Shown here piece by piece: positions 37,506-50,747 of a DNA stretch of 64,000 bases. How positions within the stretch are numbered: the first letter of the stretch is position 1; each line of letters starts with the position of its first letter. The DNA is from Hofstenia miamia (lineage: Eukaryota > Xenacoelomorpha > Acoela). Position numbers and translations under genes: made by a program. The DNA is taken from positions 832,300-896,299 of the forward strand of contig SCFE01000055.1 in the NCBI GenBank assembly GCA_004352715.1. The letters run 5' to 3'. The notes below the pieces were generated by a model. It worked only from the letters and a program-made list of their open reading frames with translations, had not been told where the DNA came from and did no database searches.

Positions 37506-37677
37506 CCTTTAGTGACTTACTTTTCAAATTATTCTGTCAAGAAATGTTGTTTGAAACAAACTCTTTTTTATTGAAATCAATAGCAAATGCTTTGTTGCAT
37601 TTAAAATGCTCGAGCCCTTGTGGTGACATTTTCATTCCTAAATTGCTTTTTTCAAAATTGGTATGCTTTCATTTTGC
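37506..37677. repeat. 171-base segment, copy 2
   Basis: Second copy of 37266-37436. It continues into normal sequence after 37677. Confidence 0.88.
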
Positions 37678-40306
37678 TTTGAAATTGCATTATATTAGCC
37701 ATAAATTAAGTACAGTGAGATGACTTTAAAGGAAATTGCAATTGAAGCACAACTTTCTTAATTTAATTGGCGATGTAATAGCTTTTAATTTTTTGCAGAC
37801 AGCCTGTTAATAGGGAAGGAAAGTCTTTAGAATGAAATAATTTCTGCTTCTCGTTGATGGGCACTTGGTTTAATACAAGCGTCATTTTAAAAACAGTTAT
37901 TAAGAAATCGAGAGCGATGCCTCTTTAAGCAGAGTTTATCTCTATCAGTGATGAAAGCTTTTAATTCTTTGCATTTGGCGCTTTAAAAGTCAGATATTCA
38001 TTTATCAAAGAACACGTTAAATAAATTCCACCCAAACGATATTCATCTTTTTAACTTATACTTTCTATATTGTTACGTTAATTTTCATGTCATGTTTAAT
38101 GAATGCCTTTACTTAACTTTTTAGAACTCAGATTTAATTTTTTTATTCATTTTTCGCATGGAATAGATGTTGTTACTTTCTAAATTCAATATCATTTTTA
38201 TATTCCACTGCAAGGTATTATTTCAATTTTTTGTAAGAATTGCAAGTTTATTGCATGACCAATTTCCTCAGCAGGCAGCTCAGCTCAAAGCCGGCAATTT
38301 TGATTTCCCTACATTAAGTAATATGTCTCTGTGCCTGTTATTTCCGAAATTTTTTTAATCTTTTTTTCCATGAAATTTTCTTGTACAAGCCAACAAATAA
38401 GGATCAAGAGAATTTATTAAAAATTGCAAAGCCTGAATATTATCAGAAACATGAATGGATTGGGTGCTGCAATATTTTATTACAGGTTCCACCGTGCAAG
38501 TAAGTTTGTTTGTGCTCGGCATAATTTGCTAAATAAAATTTATGTATCTTGGAGGCATGAGTAGGATGCACTCCTAGTTACCGCTCCTTAGGCCACGATT
38601 TTGGGAGAAATTTTAGTTTATCTTGTGTGGAACGAATATTGTAAGATAGATTTGATTGGAACTCTTATCTGTAGTGTCAATGTTTTTAAAGACTTCTACA
38701 GTAAATATGCTTCCAAGCATATTTTGAAGTAGGATTTAGAAGTGTTTTGGGAAACGTTTACATATTAAGCTAACACAAAGTAAATTTGAAAATCGTGAGG
38801 CATGGACAGATCTATTTGGGAACATTCCTTAATGTAATGTTGCAAATTTCTATTAAAGCATATGGCTGTGCCTGAGGTTGTTGAAAAAATTACCAATTTT
38901 TCCTTGAAGATTTCGAATTTTTGAAAAAGATTTAAATTCTCTCCAAACCTAATGTTAATGTATTAATATATTTTGAGCCCATGGAAGCAACAAAGAATAT
39001 TGAATGTTTCTTGAATATGTGCAAAATCAGAAGCTTCAATGGGACAGAAAAACGAGAACTCAAACTCTTCTCTGTTACGTGGTGATTTCAGATTGAACAT
39101 AGCGTTAATAGGTTGCTTTAGGTTAAGGTTCTTCTTTAGGATCCAATAATAGTCTCATCTGAAACAGATTTGTTGTGGCTCTCTGAGAAACCAAGAGAAA
39201 TTCCATTCCCTTGACACATTTTTGGGTTTTTTGTAGGTTTTACACATAGTTAAACTACATATTCAACAGATAAACATTAATTAACTGAGTAAATCATTCC
39301 TAAAATATGTAACCATTGTTGTTTCACTGATGTTAGCTCCATAAACAATTCAAATTTATTTGGCTTCTTAACGCCCGATTTGGTAATGAATTAGGGTTAT
39401 GCTATGCCTGTTAATTGGGATAATACATTGGCCAAATATTAGCTGCGTCGTTTCACCATAGTTCTATTGAAAATGAGAAGTTGATGATCAATTCCTACAA
39501 GAAAGCGGAACTTGTGCAATGCTGTTTTTTATGTAGTGTCGTACGTAAAGTTGTATATGTTATTGTCCAATATATATTATAAAGGATTTAAAATTTTGGT
39601 AATTTAAATGGCGAAATTCAGGATTTTCAATTCCGAGTTTCTTGTTTGCGAGTCACGGCATTTTTCAGTATTTAAAACTTTCAATTGGGTTTGCAGTTGC
39701 TTAATTAAATATTAAAAAATTTTAATTAACAGTTCTCTAATAAATGACAAATCTATTAAACTCATGTTTTCTCAAACAGGAAAAATAATTTTAAGAGGGG
39801 ATATACAAAACAGAATCCGAATTTCTGCAAAAATATTAACGCAGCATAAAAATAAAATTTTTAAGCATATGTCTCTACGGCGATAATAAAAATGTTTTGA
39901 AATAGAGAACAATGTTGGCATCTTATTAAAAACAAGGGTATTTATAAAATAATTTTAATGGGTTATGTCATAATGCAACGGTTACTTTGATTTTCCTTAA
40001 ATCAGGATGTACATTCAAGTTGTAAAATTAAAGGTTTGTTTGGAAACAGTTTCACTTAAAATGTTTTTTTTCAATAAATTAGATAGCGAAAGGTAATAAG
40101 CCATGTTATTAAAATTCATATTCGCTTGTTTTCTTATTCTACAATGAATTAAGCAATGAATTAAATCTATAAAGAGTGCAAAAATAGATTGCAACATAAC
40201 ATTACTACAAGGAATTGCTAAATCTTGCGTTCAAATGTGTCTTCTTAAGTGATATTGATGTATATTACTTTGTGTTTCTTCTCATGTTATTGCGTTAAAT
40301 TGTAAA

Positions 40307-40342
<36 letters not shown>

Positions 40343-41910
40343 TTATTTATAATAAATGCAAAAATTTCAACAATAAAAAAAAGTAATTAAGTGTATTAAA
40401 TTGGGTAATTATAAGAAATGAAATTCCATTGTTGCCCTAGTGGATATTTGTATGCACAACTGAATATGGAGTCAAATAATACAAGTTTTGCAATTTTAAC
40501 ATATATTAAATATTTAAAATAATATTTTGTTTCTATTTGTGAAATGCGGTGCAAATTGCCAATGTTGAGTTTTAGATCTCTTAGAATTAAAAGCAGAACT
40601 GAAATTGTCATTTATTTTGCAAGTCATATCATATTTATTTATTAAGTATCTAGCTGTCTTGAGAAATCAATTGATTATCAATTCAACCAAAAATAGATTA
40701 ATTTTTTCACCAAGGTTTGACGAAAATTACGGGACATTTCTATTTTGTATGCGTTCTCTTGGAGTCATATTACCACGAAACGAAACTATTATAATAAATT
40801 TAATGTTTTTTTTCATTCTTGATATTTGGACTACATGTAATTTTATCTCTATTTTTGTTTTAGCCCGAACTATCTATGAATTTTTGATGTTTTAAAGTGT
40901 CTTGAAGAAACAACTTTAAAACTAATGAGTAAAGATACTCAAATTCGAATTTGAGAGGGAATATGCCCCTCTATCATTTGGTTGTTTCAGGGTTTGAATA
41001 TCTTTATTAGGTAAGAGGTTAAATTTTTTAAAGAAGCATCAGTTCTTAAAAATTTCCCAGGTAGTTTAAGATTAACCTAAATTGTAAGTCTTAATGTTTT
41101 TAAAATTATTTCAAAATTGAAAAATTGGCTAAGTGATCATCAACTGCTGTTGTTTTGATTCCTTTTCAGAAGCTTCCAATATCTTCATTGAAATTTCTAA
41201 TAACCATGTATTTTTGTAGAAACCATTAATACAGTACAACTATTTAAATATTGGGGTATTGCATCCACCTCCACATAAGTCATTAACAACAAGTTCAATT
41301 CTTCAAATGATGAAAATTTTTGAGATGAGACTTTTTCCCACTTCCTTATTGTTTGTATGTTTCAATTTGGAACTCTTAGTGAGTTATGCTTAATGACTTA
41401 ATGATAGATTGTCGATGACTAGACAAAAAAAGGTATCAATGTAACGATTCTATTATTTTTATAGTCACTTGTTATCCTGTAGATAGAGATAGTGGGGTCA
41501 TGTACTCCTAGTTCAATTAATAACTTGTAATTACCACTAACATCGTCTAATTTTACGTCTATAGTAATGCTTATTTTTAGGTCACTTTGTATGTAATATT
41601 TTGTGAACTAATTATTGATTACCTTATATATATATATATATATATAATCTCTCTACCCTTTACGAGCTCATCGCAATCGCCAAATCTCAGTTAGGACATT
41701 TCGATTTACGAAATCGTTTATTCCGTCACAGATTCAAAAAGAATATCCATTTGTATATTATACTTAATGTTATAAGTTTGTATATTTCACTATTATTCAA
41801 CCCTAGGGTTGCAAGTGAATAAATTTTCTCTTTCTTTCTTTCTTTCTTTTCTTTCATATATATATATATATATATATATTAAAGTATTAAAGTTTTGAAG
41901 GTTGTTATAG

Positions 41911-42136
41911 GCAGTAATAACTTGGATTCATCCAGAAAATCGTAAAAATGTTCTTCCATCAGCACGTTACTCATGGAACGCCACACCACCCGAGGGAACT
42001 AAGTTTCTCAAGCACCAAACAACTCGACTTACAATAAACAGTGTGATGTCATATGATTACAAGAAGTACACGTGTGAATTCGATAATGAAGTGGGTGATA
42101 TCAAGATTGATCATACATTTAGTCTAGTTCCAGTTG
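41911..42136 (+). CDS. Receptor exon 8: C-terminal half of Ig domain e
   Basis: Acceptor GTTGTTATAG|GCAGTA is required. Using the GCAG four bases later would break the frame, whereas this one continues the phase-0 junction as SLPQ/AVITW. The donor CCAGTTG|GTAAGC is phase 1. Residues 390-465 contain the Ig tryptophan W394 (VITWIH), a possible N-glycosylation site NAT in YSWNATPP, LTINSVMSYDYKKYTC with C444, and EFDNEVGD. It closes the membrane-proximal Ig domain and leads into the fibronectin exon through a shared Val codon. Confidence 0.9.
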
Positions 42137-42892
42137 GTAAGCTTCTTCGGACTTTATTTTTAAAGCAATGGTTTATTTCAAATATTATCTAGCAGTCACT
42201 GTTAAATTTTCAGTTGTAAGACGGTATAATTGTATAAGATTTATAGAGTTTTCTCGAAAATATTTTCACTGTTGGCTTCAGTTTTCAAAAATATATTATC
42301 ATTCAGTTTTTCGACGATTTTTAATGTCAGCGTTTTGTTAATGCAATAGATTGTTACGCAGTGTTTAGGTTAGATTTAAAACGTTTCAATCAAGCCTTAT
42401 TGCTGATTACGTATTATTGTTTATATTAATAATTACAGCAATAATGTCCCACATATTTCTAGTTTTTTACATAGTGATAAATTTAACATAAAATGTCTGA
42501 ACTTTAGTATACAGTCGCACTCATATCTGACATTTATCACGGCTTGATGTTATAATAAAGCAGATTTTGTGAAATATGTATAGTTTTTAATTGATATTAG
42601 TAACAATGAGGCTTAGGAAAACTGTTGATTAAGCACCATCTAAATCATTTTCGTTCTTGGCCAAAGAGTTGTGTAATTTTCATATATCGCAATTAAGAAT
42701 GTCATGGAAATTCATTAGTACTTCTGAAATAGTTCTCCTTGAAGACAGAAGTTTTCATTGTGAATAATGATGTACTATTTCTTGAAATTCACTATTTGAT
42801 CTCTGCCATTCGATTAATAATGGAGTAGAATTTTACTTTTAAAACACAGTTTTAGATTGTTTTTTATTTTGGCAAGTAAATGCCGTAAAGTG

Positions 42893-43640
42893 GGGTAATT
42901 CGGAACGGGTTTTTAAGTAATAAATTGCATTTCTAAACGTCATAACCGAATTTTTTATCCACAGAAACCTCAAAGTAATCATTCTTGCTAAGATTACATA
43001 ATGAAATTTTCAGTGATATGGAAGCAGATCATTAAAACTAATCAAGCGAAACCCTTACATATCCAAAAATGGGGTGAATCTGAACGCTTTCCTAATTTTC
43101 ATAAATCATAATGAGACACTGAAAAACGAGTGAATTATTATTGCTAACCGTTAGCACAAGTAAAGATTGGGTCAATACTGCTGCTATCGTATATACTACA
43201 ATGCCGTCGATGATATGCAATACAACAGATCTAATTAGAACCATTGTACTCACAAAAGCGGACACTGTATCCACAAAAATTCTTCTTCATCTTTCGATGA
43301 TGTTAATGATGATACTGAGAGGTCAACGGACTTTGGTTGTTTGATAGTGTTTTTATATGTTTTTCGTCAATCAAAATGAATTTTAAAAAATTAAATCGTC
43401 AGAGAGTTACATCAAAAGAAGCACGAGCTGTTGTAATTTGATGAATGACCACTGATATAAGTTTAAATGAAAACTATATCGATTGATTTTTCAAATTTAA
43501 TCAAATGATCTGAAGTCAGCATAGATATCTTCCCGCACCGTTTAGAATATAATATCAGTCTGAGAAAAAGGTAAATTGATAAAGGAAGCAAAGGAATGCG
43601 GCAAAAAGTTTTTGAGTTTCGAATTACTCCATCTTACCGG
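42893..43640. mobile_element. Terminal-inverted-repeat DNA transposon, family unknown
   Basis: The left end is CCGTAAAGTGGGGTAATTCG. The right end on the minus strand is CCGGTAAGATGGAGTAATTC, clearly an inverted repeat with small gaps. An internal AAATGGGGTGAATCTGAACG (43069-43088) repeats the subterminal motif. Length is about 750 bp. Frames inside are short; I see no intact transposase. Target duplication is not clear, so the superfamily is not assigned. Confidence 0.65.
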
Positions 43641-46419
43641 TTTTTGATTAAACATTTTGCTCGTTTTGAATTACAAGTTTCACTTAGAATTCTAGTGTTC
43701 ATGTAGATTGTTCAGTAAATTTTTCTTGACGATCGATGACGAGATTAATTGTAAATTCCAAATAATTGATTACTTGGAGAAAACAAGAACTATTAATCTA
43801 GATCTCATTGCTAATCCATGATTGAAACTGTCTTTGTTAATATATAACTCGTATTTTCTCAAACAGACAGTCGCACAGAATGAATAACTGGTCGCTGTTG
43901 GTGGATATTTTTGAAACCGTCGGATTTTTACAAGATTTAAAATGTTAACTTTCTGAAGTGAAATTTACTCTAAATAATTTGGTTGTCTATATTGTGGTGT
44001 TTGTCATTTCTCCTCACATGTTCCTTCAGGGCAGGCGGCTGATATTTTAGAATGTTTTTAACGTTTTTTTAACAGGAGCTTATAGTGTTTAGCAGATCAG
44101 TCACTAGGAATGAGGACCTGTACTAGTAAGACGTTTTCTATCAAATACTAAAAAATAACCTGAGTAAAAGTATGATATATCTTTTTACGTTACGTGCAAT
44201 CAATGCAATTTATCACCATCAACATTTGATTATTTTTATCATTTCAAATCAATACTCGATTATTATTATCATAAATATGGAACATCAATGAAACAAAAAT
44301 ACTCTTTTTCATTTTTTTTTGCTTAATAAATGCTTTTTTGCCATCTTTTTTTTCTATCATACATATCACGTCATGTTTTGCAACCAATTGCTACCAAAGT
44401 ATTACTAAATGCAAAGCATCGACTCTTATACAATGTATGAAACTCAATAATTTTTATTAGTATTAGGTGTTATCAAATATAACTTTAAATTTTGACAAGC
44501 GAATGCTTCTCGCGCAGATATGGAAGTTGAGAAACATCGATGTACTGTGTACAGGTCTTTGCATTATTATAATACATAACTTCAAATTCTATATTCTCGT
44601 ATTGTTTGCAGATCTTAATTCTTAATGATATCAATTGAAATATTCTGGTGAGTTAGTAAATCGATCGTAAATTGTCTATCAAAATATCAGTAAGGTGACA
44701 TAAAGTAGCTAATATTAATCTATAGTTTGAGCACATTTTATCAATTTATAGTCGAAATAGTTCGATATAAAGTTCTTAAGTTTGAATATTGAACCAAAAC
44801 TAAATGGGCATATTTGAGTTGAAAGTTTATTTTTTGCTTTCTGTTCATGACCAACACATTGTTGCTTAGCAAGTCAAGTCCTAAAATACCTTTTCTTTTC
44901 TTTTTTACCCTTTCTTTTTGAAGGAATACAATACCTGATACCATAAATAATTGCATTTCAAACTAATCAAAGGAAAGTGAGTTTTGTTTTTTTCAAATCA
45001 AAATATATTCTCAGTGTTTATTTTGTCTATATCATATCAAGTCAGAGATGAGAGACAAATTTGCTCCTTTTGTGGGGAGGGGTTGTAGGTATAAGTTCGA
45101 TTTCCTTCATTAAATATTTCAGTGTCATTGTTACCATTTGCTTGGAAATTCAATTAGAGAGTACACATATTGGGCACTTTAATAGGAAGTCATCGGAAAT
45201 GTGCTGATCTTCCTTTTGCGTAAATGTTTTTCCTGGCTGCTTGTCAATTAAATACACTTTGAATAATCTAAACATATTTTAACTAACATCTTATTGCACT
45301 TTTTTCTCGGTTATTGTAGAATAGCCGATGTTTGTAGAAATGATTAATTAGGAAATATATAAATAACTTTAAGAATATTTACACTCTAAGATTGACTTCG
45401 GGTCATCGAGAATGTAGTTTACTGAAACATAATTAAACAAAAATATAAAATATATGCAGCATGTTGTATTATAATTTTTCAAAGCACAAAGCTGTATTAA
45501 ATTAAATTAAATAAATTTCGTGGATTAATAGCAGGTGATTGAATTAGGCTAGGCAGTAATTAACGTCACAATTTTACTCTCCTCGTCTTCCCAATTATTA
45601 CAAAATTTGAACATCTTTTGCTGATAACATATTTCCCATTTAATTTGCCATTTTTATAATTTTTTATGCATTAATTAACACAGAAATATCCCTTTTCAAC
45701 ATTTAATTTAATAAAACAATTTTGTAACATGATGCAGTTGAAGAGAGCTATTCTTATTTTATTGCCTACTTGCTGACAGTTATTGAGATTTTCCAAAATT
45801 ATGGCTAATAGCTTTGCTTAATAAAGGAATATTTTCAAAATCATTATCAGAGAGTGCATGCATGCTAAATTTTCATGAATTATTTTCAATTTGAAAAATT
45901 TGTTTTTTAATGTTTTTTCGAAAAAATTATAACTGTCCTTATATCAATTAGTAGTATTTGACTTTAGAATTAAATCGTAGTATATCAATTTACTATTTTT
46001 TATTTATTTGAAATATTTTTTAGAGAGTATATTGTTTTACAAATAGACAAGCAGATTATTGTTTTTATAGGGCTCTTCAATTTTAGTTTGAGTTATAGAT
46101 ACCTAATCATTCGAAAATTAAATCCCCAAGGTTTTTTGTACTAAAATTTTGTAACTAATTGATTGAAATTCGATAGCAGCACTATTATTCGAAATTGTCT
46201 AGGCGAAAAAGTATAAATTTATGTCTTAAATAGAGGATTCATTCTTAACGTCTCGCTTGACTTTCGAGTTCGAAAAGTAATTTTGTGAGTACATTCAGTT
46301 TAAATATCAACATAAAATTTTAAGATTCGAGTCAGCACCTAAGCCTACGTTTTTATAGTTTCAAAATGGGAATACATGTAAAAATAGTTGTTACGTTATC
46401 TTCAGTAATTAATTGGCTA

Positions 46420-47030
46420 CATTTGCCTCTTCCTCCTCCCCCTCAAATAGTTGCAAAGATATGCTAGTTTATCAATATGATAATTATAGCTCAAACCCTA
46501 ATCCTAGCCTTACCCATGACCCTAACAGTAAGCTAAACCTTAGCCATAACCCAAGACATGATCCTAACATTATGCTTGTAGGAATATGCAAATTGATTAT
46601 TAATAACAGTAATTTTAATATACATTACAAAATAATTATAATATGCTACTATTAATATGCTAATCTATGGTTCAACAACGGGATTTTGTTTGTTTACGAA
46701 GTAATTAAAAGATTTAGCTGTGTTTATTCAATCTACACAGCGCCTTTTCCTTCGCGTTTTTTCAAATAGTCATTTTGTTTACTTAATTCAAAATGAATTT
46801 GTTTTCATAGAGTCAACTCTGCCATGATAAAGAATATAGTATAATGTTAGGTTTATGATTTGGGTTAAGATTAGGACTGGGTTGTGGTTAGGAGTGGGGG
46901 GGGTAGGAATATGGCTAAAATTAGATGAGCTAGTGTTATGGTTTGGATTAGGTTTAGGGTTAAGGTTATAATTATTGTGTGCATAAATCAACATATTTTT
47001 GCAATTATTTTATTGGGAAGGGAGACAAAG
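46420..47030. repeat. Large foldback element with degenerate CCCTAA/TTAGGG arms
   Basis: The left arm reads TTTGCCTCTTCCTCC, TTGCAAAGATATGC, ATAATTATAG and AACCCTAATCCTAGCC in order. The right arm, on the minus strand, reads TTTGTCTCCCTTCCC, TTGCAAAAATATGT, ATAATTATAA and AACCCTAAACCTAATCC. Arms are about 150-190 bases, diverged, with about 250 bases between them. Degenerate CCTAA-type repeats make up the inner part of each arm. There is no coding frame. A related fragment lies at 13540-13700. Confidence 0.7.
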
Positions 47031-50000
47031 CAAACGTACCATTAATTGTATATTCTTTTGTTTTAACTAATTTTTTCATACATTAGTTTATATATATGCC
47101 ATCATTATTTGGGAAAACCGGAGTAAGACATAATTTGAAGATTTTCGTTTTCTGTTCATGTAAACAGAAAGCTATTACACCAAAACCTACTACCGTTTGT
47201 CAAATATATTTTGACATTCTTTACTAATAGGATAATGAACGCATGTTTAATTGGCTTTCCCAATAATTAATGGAATTAATATGATTTAATAGCAATATTG
47301 AAAGCAACTGTGCATGTGACGACTTCGCGGCGTCGAATTTACAAATGTGTTTTCTATCTGAGAATTTCAAATTAATACGATGCTTTACCTATGCATTCAT
47401 AATTAATTTATTTTTTACTTACTTATTTGGAATTGTCGCTGAGATAATTTAAACATCAGATTTATAGCATCAAACTATCAAAAATTCATTTTTAGACATT
47501 CTTTTATATTTATTTCAAGCTCAACAATTGAACTTTGGAATTATTACCAATTGAGTAGAACGAAAAAAAATCATATACAATAGTAAATTAATGGTTCAAT
47601 GGCTTCTTACGTAAACAACATGTTCCTTATATTTAAACTTTTTCATAGAAAAGTTTTCAGTTTTTTAAACAGCATCATTAATTAGGTTATCTGTAGATGC
47701 TTTATCCATGTTTTTGTTGTGTCGTTTTTTTAATCAGAGGTCGTTTTGTTATCAATTCCAAAAGTCTTGTATTTACAGCTTGTCTTCGGATTCATATTAA
47801 AGCTATTGTACTACATTTAATAAGCAATTCTATTCTCAGAAAGCTATTTCAAAACGAGGCAAATTACAGTGAACCGCATGCAATTGATGCAGTGAGCTAT
47901 AGTTTGGAAATATTCAATTCTAATATCTTTATAATCTTTATAATTCTTGTCGAAATGTTTAAGTAGTTCATTTATTGATTGAAATTTGAGCTTTCACCTT
48001 TTGAATGAAAACCTTTCAAGTTTGACTTTGTTTACCGAGAACTCATTGATATATTTCGAGGTAATTCAATTCGACAAAATGTCTTTGTGCAAATGTCATC
48101 ATAGGCCGCAGTCAAAACATCTATCAAAAAATAATTCCCAAAAAGCATTGTTCTACCATAGCACTAAGTGAATCAAATATTTGCGAATAGCACGCTTACT
48201 GTTTTAATAACAACTGATATTTTCCTAAGCTGCTAAGTATCAAACATTTCGCTCATACCTTAATTTCGATTATAGTTTGCAGGCTCTTCCTTAATTCAAA
48301 TGCCGTTATCTTGAATTTGTTTTTATGCTCCAATAATTCTGAATTATCTCATGTTCACTGAACAAAGTACAAGTATTTAATTTTTGTTTTGATGATGACC
48401 TAATTTTGGCTATTTAGGAATAGATTCTCTTTTCTTAGCTTTTTGCATTAAATTTGATTTTATGGGATTTCTTTTAACATCTAAATTGAAATAACATTGG
48501 CTATCAAAATCCGTTAACTTTGCTACCAACGGTGCAGTCACAATGAGTTTGAAAGCATTGATACTTTATCCTAAAGGCGTGGCCATGATACTCTGTCTAT
48601 CATTATTTATATAATCTTTTAATCTTGGGATTTTAATTTATCGCTTAAATTCTCATAGGCATTGCAATAGTGATTAATCAATCTTGATCATATTATCAAG
48701 ATAGCGCTCTGCTAAATTTGAAGCTCTCTATTAAACGCCTCTAATGCACATAAAATTTACATACAGTTGTAATTCACATTTTCTAGATCACGTTTTTATT
48801 TTGCTCTGATGTAAAGGGAACGGAATTTTTGTGGAATGTTTTACTGTCTAAGTTAGCTTATAATTTGTCAGCAAAATTCTCTTATTAGTTGAAAAGGAAA
48901 ATTTTTTCTTATAACTTTATATTGATAAGTATATTTTGCAATTAATTTCTACATAAGTGGGTCTCGTAAATGAATGAACCAATCATTTAGCAGAAATAAG
49001 TTTAAAGCATTTACTTCATAATAATGCTAAATTAACTTTTCATTTTTTTAAATGTTCTTGCAAAATTTTCAGTCATTGGAAAGCTTTTCAATTCAATTGG
49101 GCTTTTTGAGACCTTCAGCTAAATTTTTATGTCTTAAGCGCATATTACCTTTAACGGTGCCCCTATTTAATTGCTTCGTGTTTTCACTAAAAAACGAATT
49201 CCATATATTTCCACGGCATGGTTGTAAATCAATATAACCATGATCTTATCAGCCGGCTATTAATTCAAAGCTTTCCTTAATCACCGATTAGGACAGTTCT
49301 AAATGCAATTATGAAACGTTATTTACCTATCAACATGAAGCATTATAGATCTATTTGTGTACGTCATTTTGTCTGTTGCACAGATGGGAAAATGTGTATA
49401 AAAATAAACCACTGGTCACATTTCTTTTATTGAATCGTCAATTTTGTTTTGTTGAACAAATTTCACTGTGATGCTACTAAATTTAAACGACCAGTCAAAT
49501 GACTTTAGATTGATCTGTATTGAATTGAGGCATACTATAGTCGAGGACCGTGACAAATGTTCGACCGTTCGAAGCTATCCCGGACGTTTGAATGACATAA
49601 TTTGACTTTTGAAATTTAAATGAACTAAAGTTTATTTGCACATTCATCATCGTCAACTATATTACTTAATAATCGATTTTTAATCTCTACGCTTAGATAA
49701 TGACTGAAATACTCTTTGTGAAAACTAGTTTTCATGATTTTCTTTAACGATAAGTTTATGTTTCCCATTATATTGTTGTAGTCCGAAAGTTCGTTAGAGC
49801 ATTCGAATGTCGAAATATCCATTTTTTCCATTTCCAGCGTTTGTCGCTGTCCTACTATGTTGCCTTGCATACTTGGACAGTGGGCAGGACAGAATTTTCA
49901 ATTGATTTTTTGCATTTGTAAGTTTTTTTTATCCCTTTTGACTTCATATGGAAGCGTCTGTATTTTTGGTCTGTGAAAATTCTAATTTTGTGAAACTCCC

Positions 50001-50400
50001 CTAAACATCGGTCGTATATTTAATTAAAGTTTCATTCTTCACAAAGTCAGCAAAAAAGAAGTACATTAAGTGACATATTTAACCGGGTAATGACATTGCA
50101 AAGCATTATAGAAATAAAGCATAGTAGAAGGTATTTGGGATATTATTTCGGATTTCCAGGCGCGGTAATTCTAAATAAGAACCATCGGCTCTTACCGATT
50201 TTGTTTTTCTACTTTTTAAAGATCTTTCTAATTGAATTTGATATAATATTTGTAATTTACTAATAACAAGCTTTGGCTAGTAATTTATTATGTAGTCGTT
50301 GTCCAATTGCGGTTACCTAAACTTAATTTTGAAAATTGCTTTTAGATTACTATTCATCTCTTTATCTGTGCTTTTTGATTTTTATTAAGAAATGCTTTAG

Positions 50401-50543
50401 TAACTCCATCCATTCCAAAAAACGTCCTGGCTAAGTTTTCACGGGGTAACGTGTACGTTTCTTGGACTCCGGGACACGATGGCGGTGCATTGCAGCATTT
50501 TGTCGTTGGGTATCGTCCCATGCAGTCAAAAGATCCTTACACG
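50401..50543 (+). CDS. Receptor exon 9: first half of the fibronectin III domain
   Basis: The acceptor is AATGCTTTAG|TAACTCC and the donor TACACG|GTAAGT (143 bases). It is entered in phase 1 (split Val codon) and left in phase 0. Residues 465-512 read VTPSIPKNVLAKF, then VYVSWTPGHDGGALQHFVVG and YRPMQSKDPYT. W486 and the P-G-x-D-G-G-x-x-Q-x-F stretch are the B-C region found in FN3 domains of nephrin- and sidestep-like Ig receptors. It follows the last Ig domain directly and lies next to the membrane, as in those families. Confidence 0.92.
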
Positions 50544-50614
50544 GTAAGTCATTGTTTAAACAGGCAACAGCTTGTTAAAAAGTTCAGATATGGATTTAAC
50601 CCAAAACCTTATAG

Positions 50615-50747
50615 ACACAGAAAGGTGGAAACTCGAATAAAATGGTGCTAAAGTCTTTACCTAAGTGGTCAGGATACGAAGTAGCTGTAAAGGCATGTAA
50701 TAAAATGGGATGCTCGCCATTTACAGTTGCCCCTGCTCTTATCACAG
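50615..50747 (+). CDS. Receptor exon 10: second half of the fibronectin III domain
   Basis: It is separated from exon 9 by only about 71 bases. The acceptor TTATAG|ACACAG is used here; the next AG, six bases later (start 50621), also keeps frame and would drop two residues (Thr-Gln). The donor CACAG|GTAGGA is phase 1. Residues 513-557 contain LKSLPKWSGYEVAVKACNKM with the FN3 tyrosine (Y533) and the A-x-N-x-x-G-x-S-x-P-type ending (KMGCSPFTVAPALIT). The frame containing a TAA at about 50649 is a different frame and does not matter. Confidence 0.87.

Larger units (their letters stand above)
34255..41910. other. Intron 7 and its contents
   Basis: Contains TA arrays (34270-34287, 35253-35502 with 191 Ns, 40312-40338, 41625-41646, 41859-41879), a CTTT array (about 41829-41854), the dead mariner at 35503-36646 and the rearranged segment at 37266-37677. 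I see no other exon; exons 7 and 8 join in frame. Confidence 0.7.
42137..50400. other. Intron 8 and its contents
   Basis: Holds the terminal-inverted-repeat element at 42893-43640 and the telomere-like foldback at about 46420-47030. The remaining roughly 6.9 kb is AT-rich with short frames only; I see no exon or RNA gene. Confidence 0.7.

Noticed and set aside
43141-43344. 67-codon frame inside the 42893-43640 element as a transposase
   Set aside because: Too short and without recognisable catalytic motifs; also open on the opposite strand.
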